Positions 45,483-62,681 of a stretch of 64,000 nt of DNA are shown piece after piece. Location of the stretch: the NCBI GenBank assembly GCA_965214055.1, contig OZ243931.1, forward strand, positions 1,798,001 to 1,862,000. The letters are read 5' to 3'. The DNA comes from WTGA01 sp965214055. Lineage in GTDB: Bacteria; Pseudomonadota; Gammaproteobacteria; Arenicellales; Poriferihabitantaceae. The stretch's first letter is position 1; each line of letters opens with the position of its first letter. A model generated the notes under the pieces. It had not been told where the DNA came from and made no database searches. It saw nothing but the letters and a program-made list of their open reading frames with translations. The position numbers were made by a program, and so were the translations under genes.

Positions 45483-46178
45483 GTGTCTGGAAAGAGAATG
45501 AGAGCGGTAAACGGGAAAGTCGACAGGAATCGGCTCTATCCGCTGGATGAGGCGCTGGAGCTGCTGAAAGAGCTGTCCTCCGTGAAATTTGATGAAACGG
45601 TGGATGTTGCCGTGAACCTGGGTATCAATGCCCGAAAGTCAGACCAGAACGTCCGGGGGGCTGCCGTGTTGCCCAAGGGGACCGGAAAATCGGTGCGCGT
45701 GGCCGTGTTTGCCCAGGGAGAGAACGCCGAGCTTGCAAAATCAGCAGGCGCTGACCAGGTCGGACTGGATGATCTGGTGGACCAGGTCAAAAAGGGGAAC
45801 CTTGATTTTGATGTCTGCATCGCAACCCCGGATACCATGCGGGCCGTGGGCCAGCTCGGCCAGATACTGGGACCCAGGGGTCTCATGCCGAATCCGAAAG
45901 TCGGCACGGTGACCACGGATGTCAGCAAGGCGGTGTCCGACGCCAAGTCCGGTCAGGTCCAGTTCCGCATTGACCGGGCAGGGGTCATTCATTGCCCCAT
46001 CGGCAAGGTGTCCTTCGCCACCGAGGATCTGAAGGAAAATCTCAATGTGCTGGTCGCTGCCCTGATCCGGGCAAAGCCGGCATCGGCCAAGGGCCAGTAC
46101 GTCAGGCGGGTTTCATTGTCGAGCACAATGGGCCCGGGATTGAAAGTTGATCGCGTGAGTATTTCCGCGATCGCGTAA
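45483..46178 (+). CDS. rplA: Ribosomal protein L1
   Basis: 231 residues from GTG 45483 (VSGKRMRAVNGKVDRNRLYP). The two-domain L1 fold is recognisable, with LGPRGLMPNPKVGTVT near residue 140. It binds the L1 stalk and, in relatives, represses its own operon. A CCCCG/CGGGG hairpin (46181-46194) lies just after the stop and may attenuate transcription before rplJ. Confidence 0.97.
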   Translation: MSGKRMRAVNGKVDRNRLYPLDEALELLKELSSVKFDETVDVAVNLGINARKSDQNVRGAAVLPKGTGKSVRVAVFAQGENAELAKSAGADQVGLDDLVDQVKKGNLDFDVCIATPDTMRAVGQLGQILGPRGLMPNPKVGTVTTDVSKAVSDAKSGQVQFRIDRAGVIHCPIGKVSFATEDLKENLNVLVAALIRAKPASAKGQYVRRVSLSSTMGPGLKVDRVSISAIA

Positions 46179-46269
46179 TGCCCCGCAAGCGGGGGATTGC
46201 ATTGTTTTGGGGTTCGGTGGCCGGCCCGGTTGCATGGCCGTCACCGGATTGTCAAAGACCGCAGGTGAG

Positions 46270-46449
46270 TCATTGAATATCTGTTCAGACTCTTAAGTCC
46301 GTAGAGTGCGGTGGGCACGTTGCCACGGTGAAACCATGCCGGTTTCCCCAGGGCGTCCACTGTGGGTAACGGGGCCGGCGTAGACGGTGACCGAAATCAG
46401 GAAACCCCCTGGTGCAGGACACCATAATTTTGATTGGAGTGTGCTTGAT
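46270..46449 (+). promoter_or_regulatory. L10 leader region of rplJL
   Basis: The untranslated leader ahead of rplJ. GGCGTAGACGGTGACCGAAA (46377-46396) resembles the conserved end of the gammaproteobacterial L10 leader, where L10-L12 binds and represses translation. An additional GGTG...CACC hairpin lies at 46215-46245. The boundaries are approximate; I have not folded it. Confidence 0.5.
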
Positions 46450-46974
46450 ATGAGTTTAAGTCTTAATCAGAAAAAGGCCGTGGTCAGTGAGGTCGCTGAC
46501 GCCATTGCTTCGGCCCAGGCTGGCGTATTGGCCGAGTATCGTGGACTTGATGTCGCTCAACTCACTGCTCTTCGTACGGAAGCAAGGAATTCCGGCGTGT
46601 GGATCAGGGTGGTCAAAAACAACCTGGCCAGACGTGCAATGGATGGATCGGAATTTGAGTGTTTGACAGACCATTTCGTGGGTCCGGTCATTTTCTCGGT
46701 ATCTGAAGATCCCGTTGCAGTGGCCCGGGTCATGTCCCGGTTTGCCAAGGACAATGAAAACCTGAAGATCACGGTGGGGGCCATGAACGGCGCCCTCATG
46801 GATCAGTCAATGATTCAGAGTCTTGCCAGGCTGCCCGGTCGCGATGAACTGCTGGCCAGCCTGATGGGCACCATGCAGGCGCCTGTCCAGAAACTGGTTT
46901 CAACACTGAACGAGGTTCCGGGAAAATTTGTCCGTACACTGGCTGCCGTAGCCGAAACGAAGGAAGCAGCGTAG
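46450..46974 (+). CDS. rplJ: Ribosomal protein L10
   Basis: 174 residues from ATG 46450, with GGAG 12 nt upstream; an in-frame extension back to 46387 runs through the leader. NQKKAVVSEVADAI and AEYRGLDVAQLTALR are typical. It anchors L7/L12 dimers to the ribosomal stalk base. It probably autoregulates with L12. Confidence 0.95.
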   Translation: MSLSLNQKKAVVSEVADAIASAQAGVLAEYRGLDVAQLTALRTEARNSGVWIRVVKNNLARRAMDGSEFECLTDHFVGPVIFSVSEDPVAVARVMSRFAKDNENLKITVGAMNGALMDQSMIQSLARLPGRDELLASLMGTMQAPVQKLVSTLNEVPGKFVRTLAAVAETKEAA

Positions 46975-47030
46975 TTGTCATATATTGATTTCACAAGTAT
47001 TTATTATTGTCTAGCTATCAGGAGTTAACC

Positions 47031-47417
47031 ATGGCTTTAAGTAAAGAAGAAGTTCTCGGCGCCATTGCCGAGATGTCTGTTCTGGACCTGTCCGAATTGA
47101 TCAAGGATATGGAAGAGAAGTTTGGGGTGTCTGCTTCCGCGGCGGTTGCTGTTGCCGCGGCACCGGCTGCTGCCGGGGGCGATGCAGAAGCCGGCAGCGA
47201 AGAGAAAGATGAGTTTGATGTTATTCTGACCGGATTCGGTGACAAGAAGATCAGCGTGATCAAGTCGGTCCGCGCGATCACCGGACTGGGTCTCAAGGAG
47301 GCCAAGGACCTGGTTGAAAGTGCCCCGGTTCCCATCAAGGAAGGCCTGGCAAAAGCGGGGGCCGAAGAACTCAAATCACAACTTGAAGAGGCGGGTGGAA
47401 CCGCTGAACTCAAGTAG
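47031..47417 (+). CDS. rplL: Ribosomal protein L7/L12
   Basis: 128 residues from ATG 47031 with an AGGAG ribosome site. N-terminal dimerisation domain, an Ala/Gly-rich hinge (about 38-55), and the C-terminal factor-binding domain with KISVIKSVRAITGLGLKEAK. Multiple copies form the flexible stalk that recruits EF-Tu and EF-G. Confidence 0.97.
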   Translation: MALSKEEVLGAIAEMSVLDLSELIKDMEEKFGVSASAAVAVAAAPAAAGGDAEAGSEEKDEFDVILTGFGDKKISVIKSVRAITGLGLKEAKDLVESAPVPIKEGLAKAGAEELKSQLEEAGGTAELK

Positions 47418-47436
47418 GGTTTGAGTCTTGTCCAGG

Positions 47437-47462
47437 GTGGGCCGCTTGGTCTTTCGGCCCAC
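47437..47462 (+). promoter_or_regulatory. Attenuator-like hairpin between rplL and rpoB
   Basis: Perfect 8-bp stem GTGGGCCG/CGGCCCAC with a 10-nt loop, followed by TTTGG. It occupies the position of the E. coli rplL-rpoB attenuator, which lets polymerase genes be transcribed less than ribosomal genes. Confidence 0.55.
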
Positions 47463-47487
47463 TTTGGCGGTGGTTTGGATAAGTGGA

Positions 47488-47534
47488 CCCGGCCAACCGG
47501 ATTCATCGGGGTGTGATGGATCCGGTTGGCCGGG
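47488..47534 (+). repeat. 15-bp perfect inverted repeat before rpoB
   Basis: CCCGGCCAACCGGAT and ATCCGGTTGGCCGGG separated by 17 nt, ending 30 nt before rpoB. The RNA would form a long stable hairpin, a likely RNase III-type processing site, as known at the same place in E. coli. Function is inference from position. Confidence 0.65.
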
Positions 47535-47564
47535 GGTTCTGCAACGGGTTGTCGGGGGCAAATA

Positions 47565-51644
<4,080 letters not shown>

Positions 51645-51699
51645 GAGGCCCTGGAAAATCATCACCGAACTAAACCGCATCCAATAGAGGCAGTAAAAA

Positions 51700-55929
<4,230 letters not shown>

Positions 55930-55969
55930 ACGGGTTCATGCCGTGGTCGGGCAAAAGGGAGATTTTCCC

Positions 55970-55998
55970 TTGACACTGATTTTTCATCGGCATAGAAT
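55970..55998 (+). promoter_or_regulatory. Sigma-70 promoter of the str operon
   Basis: Perfect TTGACA (55970-55975), 17-bp spacer, TAGAAT (55993-55998), between rpoC and rpsL. This is one of the best promoter matches I see in the window and gives a ~115-nt leader for rpsL-rpsG-fusA-tuf. Confidence 0.8.
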
Positions 55999-56121
55999 CG
56001 GCGCCCTTGCGGAAATCGCTTGCACAGGAATTGTGAATTTCAGTGAATTTCATTGAATATTATCGAGGCCGGTGCTGTCAGAGGACCGGAAGCAGGTAAC
56101 GATCCAGATAATTCAGAGAAA

Positions 56122-56496
56122 ATGCCAACACTAAACCAACTGGTAAGAAAACCGCGTCAGAAGCAGGTGAAAAAGACCAATGTTCCGGCATTGCAGTCTT
56201 GCCCGCAGAAACGGGGTGTTTGTACCCGGGTTTATACCACTACCCCAAAGAAACCGAATTCCGCGTTGCGTAAAGTGGCCCGGGTTCGATTGACGAACGG
56301 TTACGAAGTAACCACCTATATCGGGGGTGAAGGGCATAACCTGCAGGAGCACTCGGTGGTGTTACTCAGAGGAGGCCGGGTCAAGGATTTGCCGGGGGTG
56401 CGGTACCATACCGTGCGCGGGGCGCTGGATACATCCGGCGTTTCCGACAGACGGCGGGGTCGTTCGAAATATGGCGCCAAGCGTCCCAAGTCATGA
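56122..56496 (+). CDS. rpsL: Ribosomal protein S12
   Basis: 124 residues from ATG 56122; the frame continues upstream to 56053 without a typical S12 sequence. MPTLNQLVRKPRQKQ start, TPKKPNSALRK carries the lysine that is changed in streptomycin-resistant mutants, here wild type, and GVRYHTVRGALD is intact. It sits at the decoding centre. Usual first gene of the str operon. Confidence 0.97.
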   Translation: MPTLNQLVRKPRQKQVKKTNVPALQSCPQKRGVCTRVYTTTPKKPNSALRKVARVRLTNGYEVTTYIGGEGHNLQEHSVVLLRGGRVKDLPGVRYHTVRGALDTSGVSDRRRGRSKYGAKRPKS

Positions 56497-56772
56497 GTTA
56501 ATTTTTGATTACATGGGCTGAGTTCGAGCCCGGGTCCGCAAGACACAACAAATGCAGCACGCTGGGTGTTGCGGCCGAACCCTAAACTCCCAAGCCTTTG
56601 GTTATTCCTGGGGGGGTTGGCTCTTCCGAGATTCAGGAGAGCGTATGAGATGGAATAAACCGGAAAAACAATCGGGTATGTTGAACCTTTACGAAAGCAA
56701 GGGCGGGCTGGCTCGCCTCGGGTTTTCCGCAGGAGTGACTGCATGGAAAACCGACAACAAAGAATTTGAGTG
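56497..56772. other. rpsL-rpsG intergenic region
   Basis: 276 bp, unusually long. In E. coli the shorter S12-S7 gap holds the S7 repressor site. Here several partial stems are visible (for example around CCAAGCCTTTGG) but no element I can name. A 73-codon frame (56552-56773) shows no protein-like pattern. Confidence 0.4.
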
Positions 56773-57243
56773 ATGCCAAGACGAAGAGAAGTGCCAAAGC
56801 GAAAAATTTTGCCTGATCCGAAATACAAGGATCAGACCATTGCAAAGTTTATCAACATCATGATGCGGGACGGAAAGAAATCCACCGCCGAGAAGATCAT
56901 GTACAGCGCACTGGACATCATCAAGGAGCGTGGCAGGGAGAACCCGGTGGAGGTTTTCAACCATGCCCTGGAAAATGTAAGCCCGGGGGTCGAGGTCAAG
57001 AGCCGCCGGGTGGGCGGAGCCACATACCAGGTCCCCGTGGAAGTGCGGCCGAATCGCCAGATGGCGCTGGCGATGCGCTGGCTGGTGGCTGCGGCCCGGA
57101 AACGGAATGAAAAATCAATGATGGCCCGTCTTGCCGGAGAACTGATGGATGCCTCGGATGAACGGGGCAGCGCCGTAAAAAAGCGGGAAGATACGCATAA
57201 AATGGCCGAAGCCAACAAGGCCTTTTCCCATTACCGCTTCTAG
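56773..57243 (+). CDS. rpsG: Ribosomal protein S7
   Basis: 156 residues from ATG 56773 (MPRRREVPKRKILPDPKYKD). The family motif DPKY and MMRDGKKSTAEKI are present. It nucleates assembly of the 30S head and in relatives represses the str operon. fusA follows after 22 nt. Confidence 0.97.
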   Translation: MPRRREVPKRKILPDPKYKDQTIAKFINIMMRDGKKSTAEKIMYSALDIIKERGRENPVEVFNHALENVSPGVEVKSRRVGGATYQVPVEVRPNRQMALAMRWLVAAARKRNEKSMMARLAGELMDASDERGSAVKKREDTHKMAEANKAFSHYRF

Positions 57244-57265
57244 GACAGGAAACGGGTTTACTCTC

Positions 57266-59359
57266 ATGGCACGCCAGACCCCCCTTGAACGGTACCGGAA
57301 TATCGGCATCATGGCACACATTGATGCGGGGAAGACGACGACCACCGAGCGCGTGCTGTTTTATACCGGTCTCTCCCACAAGATCGGAGAGGTGCATGAT
57401 GGCAATGCGGTGATGGACTGGATGGAACAGGAACAGGAAAGGGGGATTACCATTACTTCCGCGGCCACCACCTGTTTCTGGAGCGGGATGGAAAATACCT
57501 GTCCGGAGCATCGCATCAACATTATCGATACGCCGGGGCATGTCGACTTCACCATTGAAGTGGAACGTTCCCTCCGGGTTCTCGATGGGACCGTTGCGGT
57601 TTTCTGTGCCGTAGGGGGGGTCGAACCCCAGTCCGAAACGGTCTGGCGCCAGGCGAACAAGTACCATGTTCCGCGCATGGCGTTCGTCAATAAAATGGAC
57701 CGCACGGGTGCGGACTTTTTTCGGGTGGTGGGACAGATCAGGACCCGGCTGGGGGCCAATCCGGTGGTGATGCAGCTCAATATCGGTGTCGAGGACGGTT
57801 TCAGGGGAGTGATCGATCTGGTCAGGATGAAAGCCGTGTACTGGAAGGAAGAGAACATGGGGGTGGAGTTCGAGTATGCGCCGATACCGGAAGAATACCG
57901 GGACATCAGCGAGGAATACCGGGGGAAGCTCGTGGAAGCCGCGGCGGAAGCAGAGGAAACCCTGATGGACCGGTATTTCGACCAGGGAGAGTTGACGGAA
58001 GAGGAAATCAAGAAAGGGATTCGCATACGGACATTGGCCAGCGAGATCATTCCGGTTTTTTGCGGTTCCGCATTCAAGAACAAGGGGGTCCAGGCCATGC
58101 TCGACGGCGTGGTGGACTATATGCCCAGTCCGGTGGATGTGCCGGCCATCCAGGGCATTGCAGCGGACGGTGAAACCGGGGTGGTGCGGGAGTCCAGTGA
58201 CAAGGAGCCCTTCTCCGCACTGGCCTTCAAACTGATGTCTGACCCGTTTTTCGGCCAACTGGTTTTTTTCAGGGTGTATTCCGGCGTGGTCAATGCCGGG
58301 GATACCGTGTTGAATTCCGTCAAGGGCAAGAAAGAAAGGATGGGACGGATCCTGCAGATGCATTCCAATGACCGTCGGGACATCAAGGAAGTCCGGGCCG
58401 GGGACATCGCGGCGGGGGTGGGCCTGAAGAGCATCACCACCGGGGACACGTTGTGTGCTCCCAAAGGGGAAGTGGTGCTGGAAAGAATGGAATTTCCGGA
58501 ACCCGTGATTTCCCAGGCGGTGGAACCCAAAACCAAGTCGGACCAGGAGAAACTGGGGATTGCCCTGGCCAAGCTGGCCCAGGAAGATCCTTCCTTCCGG
58601 GTGAATTCCGACGAGGAGTCCGGTCAGACCATCATTTCCGGAATGGGTGAATTGCATCTTGAGATCATTATTGATCGGCTCAAGCGGGAATTCAATGTGG
58701 CAGCCAATATCGGCAAGCCCCAGGTGGCCTACCGTGAAACCATCAGCAGGGCCATTGAAACCGAACACAAGTATGCGAAGCAAACCGGTGGCCGGGGTCA
58801 ATATGGCCACGTGCATATCCGGCTGGAACCCCAGGAACTGGGCAAAGGCTATGAATTTGTGGATGAAATCAAAGGCGGGGTGGTTCCCCGGGAATATATT
58901 CCTGCCGTAAACAAGGGTATCCAGGAGGCCATGCGTTCGGGTATCATCGCCGGCTACCCCATGATTGATGTCAAGGCCACATTGTTTTTTGGCTCGTACC
59001 ATGAAGTGGATTCATCTGAAATTGCGTTCAAGGTGGCAGGTTCCATGGCGTTCAAGGAAGGTGCCCGCAAGGCCGGTCCGCAGTTGCTGGAACCGCTGAT
59101 GGCGGTGGAGGTGGTGACTCCCGAGGAATATATGGGGAATGTGAACGGCGATTTGAGTTCCCGGCGCGGATTGATTCACGAAATGGAAGATTCACCGAGC
59201 GGAAAAATTGTCAAGGCGGAAATCCCCTTGTCAGAGATGTTCGGCTATGCCACTGCCCTGCGTTCGGCAACCCAGGGAAGAGCGAGTTATACCATGGAAT
59301 TCAAGCGTTATTCCCCCGTCCCTGAAAATATTGTCGGCGCAATCCGGAACGCCGCCTAG
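57266..59359 (+). CDS. fusA: Elongation factor G
   Basis: 697 residues. G motifs AHIDAGKTTTTER (17-29), DTPGHVDF and NKMDRTGADF are intact, followed by domains II-V; RGQYGHV marks domain IV. It drives translocation and, with RRF, ribosome recycling. Codon use is host-like (ACC, GCC), in contrast to tuf only 34 nt downstream. Confidence 0.98.
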   Translation: MARQTPLERYRNIGIMAHIDAGKTTTTERVLFYTGLSHKIGEVHDGNAVMDWMEQEQERGITITSAATTCFWSGMENTCPEHRINIIDTPGHVDFTIEVERSLRVLDGTVAVFCAVGGVEPQSETVWRQANKYHVPRMAFVNKMDRTGADFFRVVGQIRTRLGANPVVMQLNIGVEDGFRGVIDLVRMKAVYWKEENMGVEFEYAPIPEEYRDISEEYRGKLVEAAAEAEETLMDRYFDQGELTEEEIKKGIRIRTLASEIIPVFCGSAFKNKGVQAMLDGVVDYMPSPVDVPAIQGIAADGETGVVRESSDKEPFSALAFKLMSDPFFGQLVFFRVYSGVVNAGDTVLNSVKGKKERMGRILQMHSNDRRDIKEVRAGDIAAGVGLKSITTGDTLCAPKGEVVLERMEFPEPVISQAVEPKTKSDQEKLGIALAKLAQEDPSFRVNSDEESGQTIISGMGELHLEIIIDRLKREFNVAANIGKPQVAYRETISRAIETEHKYAKQTGGRGQYGHVHIRLEPQELGKGYEFVDEIKGGVVPREYIPAVNKGIQEAMRSGIIAGYPMIDVKATLFFGSYHEVDSSEIAFKVAGSMAFKEGARKAGPQLLEPLMAVEVVTPEEYMGNVNGDLSSRRGLIHEMEDSPSGKIVKAEIPLSEMFGYATALRSATQGRASYTMEFKRYSPVPENIVGAIRNAA

Positions 59360-59393
59360 CAGCACGGTATACCAATTTCGAGAAACAGTAACG

Positions 59394-60587
59394 ATGGCGA
59401 AAGAGAAATTTGAGCGGACGAAGCCGCATGTAAACGTTGGGACGATTGGTCATGTGGACCACGGCAAGACGACTTTGACGGCGGCGTTGACGAAGGTGTT
59501 GTCGCAGCAGTACGGTGGGACGTCGGCGAAGGCGTTTGACGAGATTGACAATGCACCGGAAGAGCGGGAGCGAGGGATCACGATAGCGACGGCCCACGTG
59601 GAGTATGAGACGGCGGGTCGGCACTATGCACACGTGGACTGTCCGGGTCACGCGGATTATGTGAAGAACATGATCACGGGTGCGGCGCAGATGGACGGAG
59701 CGATTCTGGTGTGTTCAGCGGCGGACGGTCCGATGCCGCAGACCCGTGAGCATATACTGTTGGCCCGTCAGGTTGGGGTACCGTACATTGTGGTGTACCT
59801 GAACAAGGCGGACATGGTGGATGACGAGGAGTTGATGGAGCTGGTGGAGATGGAGGTTCGGGAATTGCTGGACAGTTATGATTTTCCTGGGGATGACACG
59901 CCGATTATTACGGGGAGTGCGCTGAAGGCTCTGGAAGGGGACAGTTCGGAGATGGGTGAGGGGTCGATTTTCCGGTTGGCGGAAGCGCTGGACAGTTACA
60001 TTCCGGAGCCGGAGCGGCTGGTGGACGGTGATTTTCTGATGCCGGTGGAGGATGTATTTTCGATATCGGGTCGCGGGACGGTGGTTACGGGCCGGGTGGA
60101 ACGCGGTGTTGTCCGGGTAGGTGAAGAGATTGCGATTGTGGGGATCCGGGACACGATGACGACGGTATGCACCGGTGTAGAGATGTTTCGCAAGTTGCTG
60201 GATGAAGGTCAGGCGGGTGACAACGTGGGCATTTTGCTGCGGGGCACGAAGCGTGAGGAAGTGGAGCGCGGACAGGTTCTGGCGAAGCCCGGGAGCATTA
60301 CGCCGCACACGAAGTTTGAGGCGGAGGTGTATATTCTGTCGAAGGAGGAAGGGGGGCGGCACACGCCGTTTTTCAATGGATACCGTCCGCAGTTTTATTT
60401 TCGCACCACGGATGTTACGGGGGCCTGCGAGTTGCCATCGGGGATTGAGATGGTGATGCCGGGGGACAATGTACAGATGGTGGCGGAGTTGATTGCGCCG
60501 ATTGCCATGGAAGAGGGGTTGCGTTTTGCCATCCGGGAAGGGGGCCGAACCGTGGGAGCAGGGGTCGTTACCCGGATTGTCGAGTAG
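59394..60587 (+). CDS. tuf: Elongation factor Tu, copy 2
   Basis: 397 residues, the same protein as copy 1 and, as far as I can compare, the same coding sequence. Shared sequence begins at TTTCGAG (59376) and stops 2 nt after the stop codon (60589); outside that block the flanks differ completely. Same motifs and the same atypical codon bias as copy 1. The open frame extends upstream into fusA, but the ATG at 59394 has the same leader as copy 1. Last gene of the str operon. Confidence 0.98.
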   Translation: MAKEKFERTKPHVNVGTIGHVDHGKTTLTAALTKVLSQQYGGTSAKAFDEIDNAPEERERGITIATAHVEYETAGRHYAHVDCPGHADYVKNMITGAAQMDGAILVCSAADGPMPQTREHILLARQVGVPYIVVYLNKADMVDDEELMELVEMEVRELLDSYDFPGDDTPIITGSALKALEGDSSEMGEGSIFRLAEALDSYIPEPERLVDGDFLMPVEDVFSISGRGTVVTGRVERGVVRVGEEIAIVGIRDTMTTVCTGVEMFRKLLDEGQAGDNVGILLRGTKREEVERGQVLAKPGSITPHTKFEAEVYILSKEEGGRHTPFFNGYRPQFYFRTTDVTGACELPSGIEMVMPGDNVQMVAELIAPIAMEEGLRFAIREGGRTVGAGVVTRIVE

Positions 60588-60607
60588 CCACCCGACCCGG
60601 GAACCGA

Positions 60608-60646
60608 CCCAGAGAATTAACCCAGAGAATTAATCAAGAGAACTAG
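60608..60646 (+). repeat. Three tandem 13-bp units before rpsJ
   Basis: CCCAGAGAATTAA twice in exact tandem (60608-60633), then a degenerate third unit TCAAGAGAACTAG. It lies in the short tuf-rpsJ gap and includes the likely ribosome site region (AAGAGA) of rpsJ. Confidence 0.7.
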
Positions 60647-60650
60647 TGGA

Positions 60651-60965
60651 GTGGTTGAAAATCAGAAAATACGCATAAGCCTGAAGGCTTTCGATCACAA
60701 GTCGATCGATCGTTCAGCCCTGGAGATCGTGGAGACGGCCCGCCGCACCGGTGCGTTGGTGATGGGCCCCATTCCGTTGCCGACCAAGATTGAAAAATAC
60801 ACGGTTTTACGGTCGCCCCATGTGAACAAGAAAGCCCGGGACCAGTTTGAAATCAGAACACACAAGCGGGTTCTTGATATTGTTCAGCCCACCGATAAAA
60901 CCGTGGACGCCCTGATGAAGCTGGACCTGGCGGCGGGGGTTGATGTGGAAATCAAACTCAATTAA
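60651..60965 (+). CDS. rpsJ: Ribosomal protein S10
   Basis: 104 residues from GTG 60651 (VENQKIRISLKAFDHKSIDR). PIPLPTKIEKYTVLRSPHVN is typical. It is part of the 30S head and is also the NusE antitermination factor that binds NusB and NusG. First gene of the S10 operon, directly after tuf. A GTG start with a weak ribosome site is unusual for such a highly expressed gene. Confidence 0.96.
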   Translation: MVENQKIRISLKAFDHKSIDRSALEIVETARRTGALVMGPIPLPTKIEKYTVLRSPHVNKKARDQFEIRTHKRVLDIVQPTDKTVDALMKLDLAAGVDVEIKLN

Positions 60966-60993
60966 AGAAAGAGACGAACAGCAGGCAATTCAA

Positions 60994-61707
60994 ATGTCAC
61001 TAGGACTGGTTGGAAAAAAAATTGGCATGACCCGGGTTTTTACTGAAGAGGGGAAATCCCGGCCGATTACTGTTATTGAAGTGTTGCCGAACCGGGTTAC
61101 CCAGATCCGGAAAAAAGACGTGGATGGATACAACGGTGTGCAGGTGACCGCCGGAGAGCGTCGTGCACATCGCGTAAGCAGTGCCATGAAGGGGCATTTT
61201 GCCAAGGCGGGGGTGACCCCTGGACGGGGGGTCTGGGAATTCCGGGTGGACGAGGCGGTCCACAGCAATCCGGGGATCGAATTGACTGTTGACCTGTTTG
61301 AAGAAGGACAGAAAGTCGATGTGACGGGGTATACCATCGGCAAGGGGTTTGCCGGGGTGGTGAAACGATATGGATTTGGCGGAGGCCGGGCGACCCATGG
61401 CAATTCCAAGGCGCACCGGCTGGCAGGGTCCATTGGCAACGCCCAGGACCCCGGCCGTGTATTCAAGGGCAAGAAAATGGCCGGGCACATGGGGGCGGCC
61501 CGGAGGGTTCAGCAAAACCTGGACATCGTCCGGATCGATGCAGAAAGAAACCTGATCCTGGTTTCCGGGTCGATTCCGGGTTCAAAGGGGACGGATGTGA
61601 TCATCCAGCCGGCAGTCAAGTCAAAGTACCATCTGGCCATCCCGGTTGTGGATTCCAAACCAGACCATGACGCAGCGGCGGAAGCTGCTCATGGTACCAA
61701 GGCCTGA
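60994..61707 (+). CDS. rplC: Ribosomal protein L3
   Basis: 237 residues from ATG 60994 (MSLGLVGKKIGMTRVFTEEG). The central loop motif around FGGGRATHGNSKAHR reaches the peptidyl-transferase centre; the Gln methylated by PrmB in relatives is at SIGNAQDPGRVFKGKKMAGH. A C-terminal tail of ~25 residues after IIQPAVKSK exceeds E. coli L3 (209). Confidence 0.96.
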   Translation: MSLGLVGKKIGMTRVFTEEGKSRPITVIEVLPNRVTQIRKKDVDGYNGVQVTAGERRAHRVSSAMKGHFAKAGVTPGRGVWEFRVDEAVHSNPGIELTVDLFEEGQKVDVTGYTIGKGFAGVVKRYGFGGGRATHGNSKAHRLAGSIGNAQDPGRVFKGKKMAGHMGAARRVQQNLDIVRIDAERNLILVSGSIPGSKGTDVIIQPAVKSKYHLAIPVVDSKPDHDAAAEAAHGTKA

Positions 61708-61719
61708 GGCGAGATCATC

Positions 61720-62343
61720 ATGGCGATTCAACTGAAGATTAATTCTGTATCAGGCGAAGAGGCCGGCAAGGTTGACTTGTCAGACGGCAACTTTGGTGCT
61801 GATTTCAATGAACCGCTGGTTCACCAGGTTGTGGTGGCCTACCAGGCGGGGGGGAGACAGGGAACCCGGGCGCAGAAAAACCGGGCGGCGGTGCGGGGAG
61901 GCGGTGCCAAGCCCTGGAGACAAAAAGGGACCGGCCGGGCAAGGGCGGGAACCCTGAGCAGTCCGATTTTCACGGGAGGGGGCCGGGCATTTCCCGCCTC
62001 GACCCAGAATTTTTCCCAGAAGGTGAACAAGAAAATGTACCGGGCAGCCATGCGGTCCATTTTCTCTGAGCTGGCGCGGCAGGACCGGTTGATTGTCGTC
62101 GATGAACTGGTGATGGAGCAGCCGAAGACCAGGGCCCTGGTGTCTACGCTGAATCGGCTGGATGCCCAAAAGGCGCTGATCATTCTCGCTGAAGACAGTC
62201 CCGGGGTGGCCCTGTCTGCCAGGAATCTCGGCACGGTTTCAGTCTGTAACTGCCGGGAGGTGAATCCGGTCCGGTTGATCCGCCATGAAAAGGTACTGAT
62301 GACCGCGGATGCGGCAAAAAGCATTGATGAGGCATTGCAATGA
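61720..62343 (+). CDS. rplD: Ribosomal protein L4
   Basis: 207 residues. The long loop GGGAKPWRQKGTGRARAG that lines the exit tunnel is intact (about 60-77). In E. coli L4 represses the S10 operon; there is little leader here for such control. It overlaps rplW by 4 nt. Confidence 0.97.
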   Translation: MAIQLKINSVSGEEAGKVDLSDGNFGADFNEPLVHQVVVAYQAGGRQGTRAQKNRAAVRGGGAKPWRQKGTGRARAGTLSSPIFTGGGRAFPASTQNFSQKVNKKMYRAAMRSIFSELARQDRLIVVDELVMEQPKTRALVSTLNRLDAQKALIILAEDSPGVALSARNLGTVSVCNCREVNPVRLIRHEKVLMTADAAKSIDEALQ

Positions 62344-62657
62344 ATGCGGCAACAAGGAAAAAAGAAAGGCTGTACCAGGTTCTTCTCAGCCCCGTGATTT
62401 CGGAGAAATCCACCACCGTTGGGGACAAGTACGGCCAGGTCGTTTTCAAGGTGTTGAAAAACGCCAGTAAAGACGAGATTCGCGAAGCGGTGGAAACCCT
62501 GTTTGAGGTCAAAGTCAAAAAGGTGCAGGTGGTCAATGTACGGGGAAAGGCGAAGCAGTTTGGACGGATTCCCGGGGTGCAGAGCGCCTGGAAAAAAGCG
62601 TATGTTTCACTGCAGGACGGTCACGACATTGAATTTGTCGAAATGACCGGGGCGTAA
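62340..62657 (+). CDS. rplW: Ribosomal protein L23
   Basis: 105 residues. VLLSPVISEKSTTVGDKYGQ and VVNVRGKAKQFGRIPG are family features. It sits at the tunnel exit and docks trigger factor and SRP. ATGA overlap with rplD. Confidence 0.96.
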   Translation: MNAATRKKERLYQVLLSPVISEKSTTVGDKYGQVVFKVLKNASKDEIREAVETLFEVKVKKVQVVNVRGKAKQFGRIPGVQSAWKKAYVSLQDGHDIEFVEMTGA

Positions 62658-62681
62658 CCAAGAATTGAAGAAGTTTTCGAT

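Noticed and set aside
56122..56496. Streptomycin-resistance change in S12
   Set aside because: The key lysine in TPKKPNS is the wild-type residue.
56996..59002. 668-codon minus-strand open frame
   Set aside because: Shadow of rpsG-fusA on the opposite strand, due to G+C-rich third positions.
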